Notes: generated by a model from the letters alone, not told the origin. A DNA stretch of 36,789 bases from Candidatus Gastranaerophilales bacterium (GCA_023662705.1 JAMPIM010000017.1:1-36789); one strand, 5' to 3'. Positions 1 to 7,902 are shown, numbered from the stretch's first letter. Numbers and translations are program-made.

Positions 1-169
1 CTGCAACAACGAAATCACCTTTTTTCATTGTTTTTGCAAAATTTTCATCCGCATCTTCCAACACATGTTTTGCAAACTCCTGTAAATCAGAGCGCAAATG
101 GAACAAACGTCCCGGTGCTATGTGGTCTGTTGAGATATTATCTCCGAATTTGTGTGCAAAACCTTTCAA
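1..169 (-). CDS. leuD: 3-isopropylmalate dehydratase small subunit (partial, N-terminal part)
   Basis: This is the first 56 codons of a gene that runs off the left edge. The translation opens KGFAHKFGDNISTDHIAPGR, which matches the swivel-domain start of LeuD (leucine biosynthesis; isomerises 2- to 3-isopropylmalate together with LeuC), where the pattern is K-F-G-D-N-I-x-T-D-x-I-x-P-G-R. The later run FAKTMKKGDFVVA also fits the small-subunit family. The start is a TTG at 167-169, chosen because a strong SD (AAGGGGG, complement of 175-181) sits just upstream inside the end of dnaN. It begins 2 nt after the dnaN stop, so the two are probably co-transcribed. A homoaconitase-type small subunit is the alternative, since the specificity loop is outside the window. 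Confidence 0.72.
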   Translation of the reverse strand, partial: MKGFAHKFGDNISTDHIAPGRLFHLRSDLQEFAKHVLEDADENFAKTMKKGDFVVA

Positions 170-171
170 AG

Positions 172-1293
172 TTACCCCCTTAATTGTACCGGCATTACCA
201 GATAAATATAATCTTCGTCTGAACATGGTGCAAATACTGTTGCAGAAAGCGGTGTGTTTAATTGAACCGTAATTTCGTCTGATTCTGCAATCTTTAAGAA
301 TTCTAAGATAAATTTATAGTTGAATGCAATTGCAAGCGGTTCGCTCATATATTTTGCATCAATTTCATCTTGAGAATTACCTGCTTCAGGTGAATCGCCT
401 GAAAGCTTGAGTGTATTATCCGCAAATTCAAATTTAACAATACTGTTTTTTTCGTTAACCATAACCGCAACTCTTTCCAGAGCAGAGATAAGGTCGCTTT
501 TGTTTACCTTAGCTTCTTTTGGGAATGTCTGCGGGATTAACTGGTTGTATTTAGGGAACTGTCCTTGCATAAGACGTGTAATCATTTTTGTTTTATCGAT
601 TGTGATTACAATCTTTTTAACTTCTTTGCAGATTTTGATATTGTCAGATTCGGTGAGTACAGAGATTTTTGAAAGTTCTGATAACACTTTTGAAGATATC
701 AACATTTCAAAAACTTTTTCGCTGTCTAAAGAGTTATTTTTAACAACTTCTCTCACGCGTGCAAGTCTGTTTCCATCAGTTGCAGCCATTTCTAATATGT
801 TTTTGTTTACTTCACAAACAACACCTGAAAGAAGGTTATTTGTTTCATAGCCTGCTGCTGCGGAAACAACCTGACGAATAGCTTTTGTAAAAGGTTTTGT
901 TTCAATCTCGATTGAATCTTCTTCCGAGATATTTTCTTCTACCTGCGGGAATTCGTTTGCAGAAATTCCGATAATATCGAATTTAGAGTTTTTGCAGGTA
1001 ATAGTTGCAACAGAGCCGTTAAGTTCTATTTTAATAAGTTCATCTTGTAATCTTGAGATAATTTCGCCGAGTTTTTTTGCAGGAAGTGTAATTTTGCCTT
1101 CTTCTTCAACATTGGCATCAATAAGAGTTGTGATAGAAAGATCAAAATCCGTTGCAGTGAATTTTATTTGATTATCGCCGACGGTTTCGATTAAAACGTT
1201 AGCAAGAACAGGCTGTAAACCTTTAACAACAGTTGCTCTTTCGACAATTCTAATACCGTTTAATAAATCTTCTTTTCCGGCAACAAATCTCAT
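172..1293 (-). CDS. dnaN: DNA polymerase III beta subunit (sliding clamp)
   Basis: The product is the ring-shaped clamp that tethers DNA polymerase III to DNA and recruits other repair and replication proteins. The 373-residue product has the usual length and the three-fold beta-clamp layout, opening MRFVAGKEDLLNGI and ending with the typical short hydrophobic tail YLVMPVQLRG. An ATG at 1293 is preferred over an in-frame GTG at 1302, because AAGGGG lies 8 nt before the ATG but only 1 nt before the GTG. Its stop codon overlaps the SD of the downstream leuD. There is no dnaA next to it in this window, so the usual dnaA-dnaN origin arrangement is not seen here. Confidence 0.95.
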   Translation of the reverse strand: MRFVAGKEDLLNGIRIVERATVVKGLQPVLANVLIETVGDNQIKFTATDFDLSITTLIDANVEEEGKITLPAKKLGEIISRLQDELIKIELNGSVATITCKNSKFDIIGISANEFPQVEENISEEDSIEIETKPFTKAIRQVVSAAAGYETNNLLSGVVCEVNKNILEMAATDGNRLARVREVVKNNSLDSEKVFEMLISSKVLSELSKISVLTESDNIKICKEVKKIVITIDKTKMITRLMQGQFPKYNQLIPQTFPKEAKVNKSDLISALERVAVMVNEKNSIVKFEFADNTLKLSGDSPEAGNSQDEIDAKYMSEPLAIAFNYKFILEFLKIAESDEITVQLNTPLSATVFAPCSDEDYIYLVMPVQLRG

Positions 1294-1327
1294 ATCCCAC
1301 ACCCCTTAATGTCTAATTTACTACAAT

Positions 1328-1356
1328 ATTCTAGTATAAATATGTTGGAATTACAA
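1328..1356 (-). promoter_or_regulatory. Predicted dnaN promoter
   Basis: Read on the minus strand, TTGTAA (1356-1351) and TAGAAT (1333-1328) are separated by 17 nt. The expected transcript start is near 1321, giving a leader of roughly 28 nt that contains the AAGGGG SD. The prediction rests on sequence alone. Confidence 0.55.
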
Positions 1357-1372
1357 GTATCCTCCTTCTCGC

Positions 1373-1404
1373 TTATTCCATTATTTGAGTTTTAAATATA
1401 AAAT
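1373..1404 (+). promoter_or_regulatory. Predicted promoter of the oppD-like gene, leaderless type
   Basis: A -10-like TAAAAT (1399-1404; TATAAA overlaps it at 1397-1402) ends 6 nt before the ATG at 1411, so transcription would begin at the start codon. The -35 is weak (TTATTC, 1373-1378). No SD precedes the ATG. Confidence 0.4.
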
Positions 1405-1410
1405 AGACTT

Positions 1411-2370
1411 ATGACTAACCTTTTGGAAATAAAAAATCTCAATTTATTTTTTCGCGGTGAAGAAACTAATCATCAAGCTTTGTATGATATAAATCTTTGC
1501 TTTGAAAAAGGGAAAATCCATTCTGTTGTTGGTGAATCAGGCTGCGGTAAAACAATGACTGCGATGTCTGTTATGAGACTTTTACCTAAAACTGCTTTTA
1601 TTGGAAGCGGAGAAATTATTTTCAAAGGCGAGAATCTTTTGAATTACAAAGAGCGTCAAATGCGTGAGCTTCGCGGGAATAAAATTGCATTGATTCCGCA
1701 AGATCCGATGACATCTTTAAACCCTTTGTACACAATCGGAAATCAGTTAATTGAATCTATAAAAGCGCATTCCAAAGTTTCTGACCGTCAGGCAGTCAGA
1801 AAGGCATTGCAGGTTATGGATTTGGTAAAAATTCCTGATTCAAAAGCTAAGCTTAATTTTTACCCGCATGAGTTTTCGGGCGGGATGAAACAGCGTATTA
1901 TTATTGCGATGGCTCTTGCCTGCAATGCGGAATTAATTATTGCAGATGAACCTACGACAGCGTTGGATGTAACTATTCAGAAACAGATTATGGATTTGAT
2001 TCTTGATATTAAACAGGAATTTGATACAACTGTTTTATTGATTTCACACGACCTGGCGCTTGTGAGCAATTATACGGATACTGTTACCGTAATGTATGCA
2101 GGACATATTGTTGAGCAGGCGAATGCCGTAGAGTTTTTTAAGAACCCTAAGCATCCTTATTCGATTGCGCTTCTAAATTCTCTGCCGTCAAATAACCCTG
2201 CGCAAAAACTCAAAACAATAACAGGTGCGCCGCCGAGTATTCAGGAAGAAATCAGCGGGTGTAAGTTTCATCCGAGGTGTGAGTTTTGCGAAATAGGATG
2301 CTGTGATGTTAAAAATCCTCTTCTGGAAGAGAAGGCTCCTAACCACTGTTCAGCCTGCTTGCGGTTTTAA
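1411..2370 (+). CDS. Oligopeptide/dipeptide ABC transporter ATP-binding protein (OppD/DppD type)
   Basis: This is the cytoplasmic ATPase of a peptide importer of the OppD/DppD family. Visible motifs in the 319-residue product are Walker A GESGCGKT (41-48), the Q-loop in IPQDPMTSLNP (Q97), the ABC signature FSGGMKQR (155-162), Walker B LIIADE (175-180) and the switch histidine in ISHDLAL (H213). The C-terminus carries the OppD-type extension with CKFHPRC and further cysteines, which in this family can bind an Fe-S cluster. No permease, binding protein or OppF partner lies beside it, so the gene is an orphan here and must act with subunits encoded elsewhere. No SD is visible, and a -10 element ends 6 nt before the ATG. 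Confidence 0.88.
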   Translation: MTNLLEIKNLNLFFRGEETNHQALYDINLCFEKGKIHSVVGESGCGKTMTAMSVMRLLPKTAFIGSGEIIFKGENLLNYKERQMRELRGNKIALIPQDPMTSLNPLYTIGNQLIESIKAHSKVSDRQAVRKALQVMDLVKIPDSKAKLNFYPHEFSGGMKQRIIIAMALACNAELIIADEPTTALDVTIQKQIMDLILDIKQEFDTTVLLISHDLALVSNYTDTVTVMYAGHIVEQANAVEFFKNPKHPYSIALLNSLPSNNPAQKLKTITGAPPSIQEEISGCKFHPRCEFCEIGCCDVKNPLLEEKAPNHCSACLRF

Positions 2371-2387
2371 TTTTTATAACAAGGGAC

Positions 2388-2443
2388 GGTTGACATTTCG
2401 TCTGCACTACAAGCTTATATTACAACAACAGGTCAACCTTTTT
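2388..2443 (+). terminator. Possible terminator after the oppD-like gene
   Basis: GGTTGAC (2388-2394) and GTCAACC (2432-2438) form a 7-bp inverted repeat followed directly by five T residues. The 37-nt loop is long for an intrinsic terminator, so this is tentative. Confidence 0.3.
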
Positions 2444-2475
2444 GTGAGACTACTAAGGGGTTCAAGTTGGTTGGG

Positions 2476-2503
2476 TTGTATATACCTCTGTTTGAGATAT
2501 AAT
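2476..2503 (+). promoter_or_regulatory. Predicted prfA promoter
   Basis: A perfect -10 TATAAT (2498-2503) lies 16 nt after TTGTAT (2476-2481). Transcription would start near 2510, immediately upstream of the AGAGGT SD of prfA. Confidence 0.5.
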
Positions 2504-2525
2504 TTTCTTAAAGAGGTAAGTAATT

Positions 2526-3611
2526 ATGAAAGATATGTTAGATAAAATTATTCAGATAGAAAAACGCTACATTGAATTGGGCGAAACTCTTTCTGACCCT
2601 GCTGTTATTCAGGATTATAACAAATTCCGTGATTTGTCTAAACAAAGAAAATCAATGGAAGAAACGGTTGAACTTTATTATGCTTGGAAAAAAGCTACTG
2701 ATGCGATTGAAGAAGCAAAACAATTAATTTTTGAAGAAAAAGATGAAGAAATGCGCTCCTTCTTAAAAATGGAAATGGAAGAAAACGAATCAAAACTTCC
2801 TGAGTACGAAGAGAGAATGAAAGTTCTTCTTCTTCCTCGCGACCCGATGGATGACAAAGATATTATGTTAGAAATCCGCGGCGGTGCAGGTGGAGACGAA
2901 GCAAACATTTTTGCAGGCGATTTGATGAGAATGTATATCCGCTATGCTGATAAAATGGGTTGGCAGACACAAGTTTTATCAAAAACTGAATGTGAAGCTG
3001 GCGGAGTTTCAGAAGTTATTATTTCAATGAAAGGTGACAGCATCTATTCCCGTCTTAAATACGAATCAGGTGTTCACCGTGTTCAACGCGTTCCTCAAAC
3101 AGAATCTCAAGGACGTGTTCATACTTCAACTGCTACAGTTGCTGTAATGCCTGAGGTTGATGATGTTGAAGTTGAAATCAGACCAGAAGATATTGAAATG
3201 TCAACAGCACGTTCTGGCGGTGCTGGCGGACAAAACGTTAACAAAGTTGAAACCGCAGCAAGATTGTTCCACAAACCTACAGGGATTATGATTTTCTGTA
3301 CAGAAGAACGTTCGCAGTTGCAGAACAAAGAACGTGCGCTTCAAATTTTGAAAGCAAAACTTTATGATATGGAAGTTCAAAAGCAAATGCAGGAAATTAC
3401 CGATTTACGTCGTTCCCAAGTAGGTACAGGTGACAGAAGTGAACGTATCAGAACATACAACTTCCCGCAAGGTCGTTTGACAGACCACAGAATCGGACAA
3501 AACCTGAATGTTTGGACGGTTATTGATGGCGAGTTGGATGATTTGATTAACTTGCTTGTTGAATACGACCAGAAATTGAAATTGGAAAAGTTGGCAGAAG
3601 TTAATGCATAA
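2526..3611 (+). CDS. prfA: Peptide chain release factor 1
   Basis: RF1 reads UAA and UAG stop codons and triggers peptide release on the ribosome. The 361-residue product has the universal GGQ loop (SGGAGGQNVNK, GGQ at 234-236), whose glutamine drives peptidyl-tRNA hydrolysis. The stop-codon recognition tripeptide is P-Q-T (190-192, in HRVQRVPQTESQGR), matching the RF1 PxT pattern rather than the SPF of RF2, although many RF1s have PAT or PVT. The start at 2526 follows an AGAGGT SD. It stands alone rather than with the usual prmC or rpmE neighbours, and ends in a terminator shared with the convergent gene. Confidence 0.95.
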   Translation: MKDMLDKIIQIEKRYIELGETLSDPAVIQDYNKFRDLSKQRKSMEETVELYYAWKKATDAIEEAKQLIFEEKDEEMRSFLKMEMEENESKLPEYEERMKVLLLPRDPMDDKDIMLEIRGGAGGDEANIFAGDLMRMYIRYADKMGWQTQVLSKTECEAGGVSEVIISMKGDSIYSRLKYESGVHRVQRVPQTESQGRVHTSTATVAVMPEVDDVEVEIRPEDIEMSTARSGGAGGQNVNKVETAARLFHKPTGIMIFCTEERSQLQNKERALQILKAKLYDMEVQKQMQEITDLRRSQVGTGDRSERIRTYNFPQGRLTDHRIGQNLNVWTVIDGELDDLINLLVEYDQKLKLEKLAEVNA

Positions 3612-3613
3612 AT

Positions 3614-3641
3614 AAAAAACGGTACTATGTACCGTTTTTTA
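3614..3641. terminator. Bidirectional intrinsic terminator between prfA and the convergent EF-hand gene
   Basis: A perfect 12-bp hairpin (arms 3614-3625 and 3629-3640, loop TAT) has an A-run on its left arm and a T-run on its right arm, so it can terminate transcripts from both sides. The stop codon of the minus-strand gene lies at its edge (3639-3641). Confidence 0.8.
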
Positions 3642-4799
3642 TTCGTATTTCAAATCTTTACTCATTTTGCCCATTTCGGTTTGAACATCATCGGAATAAT
3701 TCTTAGTTATTTCAACAGGTGCATTTTCGTTGTAATGATAAGTAGTGCCTTCAAATGTCCAAGTTTCAGGTAAATACATTACAGGTGTTTGTTTTGCCGC
3801 TTTCGGGTCATCATAAATCATTTCTTTAATTTTATTTGCCATTTTTTGAGCAGTTATGTCATCAGTATCATATTTAGCTTTTAAGATTGAAACCCAGAAT
3901 TCACCTTTTTGCGGAGTATATTCCTTAAGTTCTGTGCCTTCATCAATGCCAAGCTCTTTAAATGCTGCTTCAAATTCAGACTTGGTTTCATTCTGAATGA
4001 TAGGTTCAGTTTCTTGTTTAATCTTTTGAGTTGGTTTTTGTTCTAATATTTCATTTGATTCGCCCATTCCAACTTCATATTTTTGATTAGGTTTTATCAT
4101 TAATGCAGTAATAATGCATGCAGGAATTGAACCAAGGACTCCAATTGTTGCGGCTGTTGCCAATGTTAAAGCAAATCCTATGCCTTTTAATTTGGGGCAT
4201 TTAGTTATGATTTTAGTAACATTTTTATCAATAAACTTGGTGAATTTTGAAGGCGCATTTTTTTCTTTAATAAAGTTTTCACGTTTTATTTCATAAGCTT
4301 TTTTGATAGCTTCTATTTTGCTTGGAGTTGTTCGTGGTATTTCTCTGCGATTATAACCGCCTCCCCATAGTTTAAGGTCACAATTTTTTTCTTCTGCTTC
4401 TATGACCCAATTGGTAAGCATATTTATTTCGCGTTCTGATTTTAATCCATGTTCTTTTGCTAATGCTTTAACTTTGTTATTATAAAATCTATTTAATTTT
4501 TCATTATATTCATATTCTAAGTCGCGTAATGCATCAGAATAATTTTTTTCCTTTGATTCAGCTATTAGACCTGCAACTGAGAGTGCACCACCGAGAGTTA
4601 ATTCTGTTCCCAGCAATATCTGACCTCTATTGTCAGGTTTTCCAAGCGCTTGAATAGTACTTACATTTGCCTGGCTTAAAAGTTCTGCAAGTTCACCATT
4701 GTCTTCGCTAATTAATCCGTCATTATTTTTATCAATATTTTTGTCTTTAATTAGTTTTACTGTTTGTGAATCTAAATCACTAATTTTATAACCATGCAT
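3639..4799 (-). CDS. Putative membrane-anchored protein with an EF-hand-like loop and a LysM-like C-terminus
   Basis: I do not recognise a named family for the whole 386-residue protein. Near the N-terminus, DKNNDGLI (23-30) matches a calcium-binding EF-hand or dockerin-type loop (D-x-N-x-D-G-x-I). The middle is charged and helical. It is followed by one hydrophobic stretch (about 205-233, IGFALTLATAATIGVLGSIP) that is probably a membrane segment. The C-terminal part has G-E-F-W-V-S-I-L-K-A-K-Y, then a long insertion and LPETWTFEGTTYHY, loosely resembling a LysM peptidoglycan-binding domain (tentative). GGGGAT precedes the ATG at a suitable distance. Another EF-hand protein is encoded at 32414-32950, so calcium-binding-type loops recur here. 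The function is unknown. Confidence 0.6.
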   Translation of the reverse strand: MHGYKISDLDSQTVKLIKDKNIDKNNDGLISEDNGELAELLSQANVSTIQALGKPDNRGQILLGTELTLGGALSVAGLIAESKEKNYSDALRDLEYEYNEKLNRFYNNKVKALAKEHGLKSEREINMLTNWVIEAEEKNCDLKLWGGGYNRREIPRTTPSKIEAIKKAYEIKRENFIKEKNAPSKFTKFIDKNVTKIITKCPKLKGIGFALTLATAATIGVLGSIPACIITALMIKPNQKYEVGMGESNEILEQKPTQKIKQETEPIIQNETKSEFEAAFKELGIDEGTELKEYTPQKGEFWVSILKAKYDTDDITAQKMANKIKEMIYDDPKAAKQTPVMYLPETWTFEGTTYHYNENAPVEITKNYSDDVQTEMGKMSKDLKYE

Positions 4800-4880
4800 A
4801 ATAATATCCCCATATTTTATTCCCCTGTATTTAGTTTAAGTATTTTTATTTGAAAAAATTGTCTAAATTCTTAATTCTTC

Positions 4881-4909
4881 TTAATATATCTTTTTGTTTA
4901 AGGTATAAT
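4881..4909 (+). promoter_or_regulatory. Predicted ylxR-infB promoter
   Basis: TATAAT (4904-4909) is a consensus -10, 31 nt upstream of the ylxR start. The 17-nt-spaced -35 position (TTAATA, 4881-4886) is weak. Confidence 0.4.
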
Positions 4910-4940
4910 TTTATTAAAAGAAGTTATACGAGGATATGTT

Positions 4941-5186
4941 TTGCTCAGAAAATGCGTTGGCTGCGGGGAGTTGAAATCCCGCGAGGGTATGATAAAGATA
5001 ACTAAAGAGTTTCAAACAGGCAAGTTAGTTTTGAACCCTGATTCCAAAACATTTGGCAGATCAGCATATCTTTGTTATAATCATACTTGTATAGAAAAGG
5101 CATTAAAGAAAAATAAATTGAATCGGGTATTGAAAACATCCGAGGATGTGAAAGGATTATTAATAGATGAACAGTTTAAGAGTTAG
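4941..5186 (+). CDS. ylxR: YlxR family (DUF448) RNA-binding protein
   Basis: YlxR is a small protein usually encoded between nusA and infB, and is described as RNA-binding or RNase P-associated in some bacteria. The 81-residue product opens LRKCVGCGELKSREGMIKI, matching the family pattern R-K-C-V-x-C. The later SAYLC and the basic tail also fit. The start is a TTG at 4941, six nucleotides after a GAGGA SD; the nearby ATGs are out of frame. It overlaps infB by 20 nt, implying translational coupling. nusA and ylxQ are missing upstream, so only the ylxR-infB core of the usual cluster is present. Confidence 0.88.
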   Translation: MLRKCVGCGELKSREGMIKITKEFQTGKLVLNPDSKTFGRSAYLCYNHTCIEKALKKNKLNRVLKTSEDVKGLLIDEQFKS

Positions 5187-7704
5187 TGAATTAGCAAAAG
5201 AACTCAATATGACAAGTAAAGAAGTCATAGAAAAGTTCGCAGAGATTTCGATTACGGTTAAATCGCACTCGAACACTGTTATGCCTGATCAAATACGTAA
5301 GCTGAAAGAGCACTTAGGTTTAGCGCCGAAGAAAACTTCTGCAAAAAAAGCGTTTATTGTTAAAAAAGCTAAAACAACTGAAGAGCCGGAAGTTGTTAAA
5401 CAAGAGCCTAAAAAAGAAGCACCAAAAGTTGAACGCATAGAAAGAGTTCAGAGAGTAGAAAAAGCTCCAAAGATAGAAGTAGTTGAAAAACCTGCTCCAA
5501 AAGCAGAAGAAGCTCCGGCTGAACCTGTTAAAAAAGTTGAAAAACCTGCTGTTCGTATTGAAAGAACAAAGATTGAATACCCTAAAAACCAATCAAGAAT
5601 AGAAATTGTTAGAAAAGCTCCTCCAAAACCTGTTCAAAAAGAGGGTGAAAAGAAATCCGACAGACCTGAACGCGGAGAAAGAAGACCTTTCAATAAAAAC
5701 CAACAAGGCGGAGAAAAGAAGCTTGTTGAACGCAGAATTATTCCTCAGGAAATTTATGAAGGAAAAGGCCCTTCTAAAAAGAAAGTAGATAACAAAAAGA
5801 AAGAGAAAGATTTCAATTCTAAAAAAGAAGATCAGGAAATGATTTCTCTAGAAAAAGCTGCTGCTCAAAAACACAAAAAACGTTCTCACAAAGAAGAAGA
5901 AAAAGAAGCAGTAACTTCAATTGTCGTAAACCAGCCAATGACTATTCAAGAGCTTGCAGATAAAATCCAAAAAACTCCTGCTGAAATCGTTAGATTCCTT
6001 ATGTTCCAAGGGGTTATGGCAACTGTTAATCAATTGATTGATGTTGAAACTATCAAAAAAGTTTGTGCAGAATATGAACTTGAAGTTCTTGAAGAAGATA
6101 TCGAAGCATTTATGGAAGAAGAGCTTGAAAAAGAACAAAAACAAAAAGCTCTTACGGAAGTTGATAAAAAATTACTTAAAAAACGTGCTCCTGTTGTTTC
6201 AATTATGGGTCACGTTGACCACGGTAAGACAACATTATTGGATAGCATCCGTGCATCAAAACACAAAATCGTTGCAACCGAAGTCGGCGGTATTACACAG
6301 TCAATCGGTGCATACACGGTTTATCTTGATAACAAACAGGAAAGAAAAATTGTTTTCGTAGATACTCCGGGTCACGAAGCGTTTACTGAAATGCGTGCCC
6401 GCGGTGCAAAAGCTACAGATATCGCAATCCTTGTTGTTGCGGCTGATGACGGTATAATGCCTCAAACAATTGAAGCGATTAACCACGCAAAAGCAGCGGA
6501 AGTTCCAATTATTGTTGCGGTTAACAAGTGTGATAAACCGGGTGCAAACCCTGATAAGGTATTACAGCAGTTAACCGAACACGGACTTGTTCCGGAAGCT
6601 TGGGGCGGTGAAACAATTACTGTTAATGTTTCTGCGCTACAAGGTCAAGGTATTGATGAACTTCTTGAATACATTCTGCTTGTTGCGGAAGTTCAAGATT
6701 TGAAAGCTAACCCTAAGGCTGAAGCTTCCGGTGTTGTAATCGAAGCTAACTTAGATAAAGGAAAGGGTCCTGTTGCGACACTTCTTGTTCAAAACGGTAC
6801 ACTAAGAACAGGTAACTGTATTGTTGTTGGTACTGCTTGCGGTCGTGTTCGTGCTTTACTTTCAGACTCAGGCGAAAGAATCCAAAAAGCTGAACCTTCA
6901 ACTCCTGTTGAAATCTTAGGTTTGACAGAAGTTCCAAATGCAGGTGATTATTTCGAAGTTGTTCAGAACGAAAAAGAAATGAAGTCAATTATTGATAAAC
7001 GCAAAGAACGTGAACGTAATAAGAGACTTGATGCTATGCTGCCTGCTCACATGAGACGTGAATCAGGTGCGGCAGAAGAAGGCGCAACTCAATTGAATTT
7101 GATTATTAAAGCTAATACTCACGGTTCAGCCGAAGCTGTAGCACAAGCTATTGCACAGTTTGAATCTGATGAAATTATTACAAAAATTATCCACGTTGGT
7201 GTTGGTGATATTTCAGAAGCAGATGTTATGCTTGCTTCAGCATCTAGCGCATTGATTCTTGGTTTCACAGTAAAAGAAGACTCAAATGCTCTTGCAGCAG
7301 CTGAACGTGAAGGTGTAACAATCAAGAAATATGATATTATTTATCAAATTCTTGAGGATATTGAAAAGACTATGATTTCACTTCTTTCACCGGAAGTAAA
7401 AGAAATTGTTACTGGTCAGGTTGAAATCCGTCAAATCTTCACAATTGGTAAAACAGTTAAGATTGCCGGTTGTTATGTTACTGAGGGTAAAATCAACAGA
7501 AACGATACAGCAACAATCTACCGTGACGGTAAAGAAGTATTTAAAGGTGCAGTTGATCAGCTTAAGCGTTTCAAAGACGATGTTAAAGAAGTTGCTCAAG
7601 GTTTTGAATGCGGTATTTCATTTGTTAAGTTTAATGATATTCAAGAAGGTGATATTGTTAAATTTGTGACAACTAAGGAAGTTGATAGAACCGAACTTGT
7701 TTAG
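5167..7704 (+). CDS. infB: Translation initiation factor IF-2
   Basis: IF-2 is the GTPase that places fMet-tRNA in the ribosomal P site and promotes subunit joining. The 845-residue product starts with an IF2_N domain (MNSLRVSELAKELNMTSKEV). A long low-complexity region rich in Lys, Glu, Pro and Ala follows (about 60-255), then a second IF2_N-like segment (MTIQELADKIQKTPAEIV). The GTPase core has G1 GHVDHGKT (348-355), G2 GGITQSIGAY, G3 DTPGHEAF, G4 NKCD (453-456) and G5 SAL. The beta-barrel and C-terminal initiator-tRNA-binding domains follow. It overlaps ylxR by 20 nt. rbfA and truB, often downstream of infB, are absent; the next element is a predicted RNA promoter starting 5 nt after the stop. 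Confidence 0.96.
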   Translation: MNSLRVSELAKELNMTSKEVIEKFAEISITVKSHSNTVMPDQIRKLKEHLGLAPKKTSAKKAFIVKKAKTTEEPEVVKQEPKKEAPKVERIERVQRVEKAPKIEVVEKPAPKAEEAPAEPVKKVEKPAVRIERTKIEYPKNQSRIEIVRKAPPKPVQKEGEKKSDRPERGERRPFNKNQQGGEKKLVERRIIPQEIYEGKGPSKKKVDNKKKEKDFNSKKEDQEMISLEKAAAQKHKKRSHKEEEKEAVTSIVVNQPMTIQELADKIQKTPAEIVRFLMFQGVMATVNQLIDVETIKKVCAEYELEVLEEDIEAFMEEELEKEQKQKALTEVDKKLLKKRAPVVSIMGHVDHGKTTLLDSIRASKHKIVATEVGGITQSIGAYTVYLDNKQERKIVFVDTPGHEAFTEMRARGAKATDIAILVVAADDGIMPQTIEAINHAKAAEVPIIVAVNKCDKPGANPDKVLQQLTEHGLVPEAWGGETITVNVSALQGQGIDELLEYILLVAEVQDLKANPKAEASGVVIEANLDKGKGPVATLLVQNGTLRTGNCIVVGTACGRVRALLSDSGERIQKAEPSTPVEILGLTEVPNAGDYFEVVQNEKEMKSIIDKRKERERNKRLDAMLPAHMRRESGAAEEGATQLNLIIKANTHGSAEAVAQAIAQFESDEIITKIIHVGVGDISEADVMLASASSALILGFTVKEDSNALAAAEREGVTIKKYDIIYQILEDIEKTMISLLSPEVKEIVTGQVEIRQIFTIGKTVKIAGCYVTEGKINRNDTATIYRDGKEVFKGAVDQLKRFKDDVKEVAQGFECGISFVKFNDIQEGDIVKFVTTKEVDRTELV

Positions 7705-7708
7705 GGTC

Positions 7709-7736
7709 TTGCAAAATATACAAAACAAGTTATAAT
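7709..7736 (+). promoter_or_regulatory. Strong predicted promoter for antisense RNA 1
   Basis: TTGCAA (7709-7714) and a perfect TATAAT (7731-7736) are 16 nt apart and begin 5 nt after the infB stop. No open reading frame with an SD follows on this strand; a structured RNA region does. Transcription is predicted from about 7743. Confidence 0.55.
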
Positions 7737-7742
7737 AAAAAT

Positions 7743-7856
7743 ACAACTCGGGCTTCAAAGAGTGGTGGTACACTCTCTGAATTTTAACTCCCGATTTGTG
7801 TTAGTTTATTAAGACTAGCACTATGATTATCATCATTAGTGCTAGTTCTTTATTAT
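7743..7856 (+). ncRNA. Predicted structured antisense RNA 1 (about 114 nt)
   Basis: Downstream of a good promoter, the RNA would fold at its 5' end into an outer stem (CAA/TTG and TCGGG/CCCGA, 7744-7752 with 7790-7798) enclosing a hairpin AGAGTG/CACTCT (7759-7776). It would end at a 10-bp hairpin ACTAGCACTA/TAGTGCTAGT (7814-7823, 7837-7846) followed by TTCTTTATTAT. It runs antisense to the 3' part and 3' flank of the peptide gene at 7801-7902. A second locus (22643-22762) has the same order of promoter, structured 5' part, and 9-10-bp 3' hairpin antisense to a peptide gene. I know of no named RNA family that matches. Confidence 0.42.
7744..7798 (-). other. Structured element just downstream of peptide gene 1
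   Basis: Starting 2 nt past the peptide stop, the minus-strand RNA can form a closed two-stem structure whose apical loop carries GTACCA (complement of 7766-7771). A T-rich stretch (complement of about 7731-7742) follows, so it may end the peptide mRNA. The copy at 22642-22697 has a similar outer G/C stem and GTACCA in its loop. Confidence 0.4.
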
Positions 7857-7902
7857 CGCATTGCTGCAATATTAAAAAGATTAGTACTAACTTTTTAATC
7901 AT
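7801..7902 (-). CDS. Tiny hydrophobic peptide 1 (33 aa), type I toxin-like or small lipoprotein
   Basis: The gene is below usual ORF length cut-offs but has the strongest kind of ribosome binding site: AAAGGAGG, 8-9 nt before the ATG at 7902. The peptide begins MIKKLVLIFLIL, has a short polar centre QQCDNKE, and ends in a second hydrophobic run MMIIIVLVLIN. Its N-terminus aligns with the 24-aa peptide at 22695-22769 (M-[I/M]-x-K-L-[V/I]-[L/M]), and the two leaders share AAGCT followed by AAGGAGGGTTT. A predicted antisense RNA overlaps its 3' half. Membrane-active type I toxins look like this, but L-Q-Q-C (12-15) could also be a lipobox of a minimal lipoprotein. No function is proven. Confidence 0.5.
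   Translation of the reverse strand: MIKKLVLIFLILQQCDNKELALMMIIIVLVLIN

Noticed and set aside
407..850. 147-aa open frame on the plus strand inside dnaN
   Set aside because: It lies wholly antisense to a conserved essential gene, has no SD and shows no recognisable domain.
172..1302. dnaN as part of a replication origin
   Set aside because: There is no dnaA gene and no cluster of DnaA boxes nearby; the single box-like TTATCCACT is 34 kb away upstream of nrdD.
2303..2545. 80-aa frame between oppD and prfA
   Set aside because: It overlaps the end of oppD and the start of prfA, crosses the prfA promoter and has no SD.
5340..5930. Lys/Glu/Pro-rich stretch as a tandem repeat array
   Set aside because: It is the normal low-complexity N-terminal linker of IF-2, with no regular repeat unit.
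7743..7856. Riboswitch or tRNA-like RNA downstream of infB
   Set aside because: The fold has no cloverleaf or known aptamer core, and no gene follows on the same strand for it to control.
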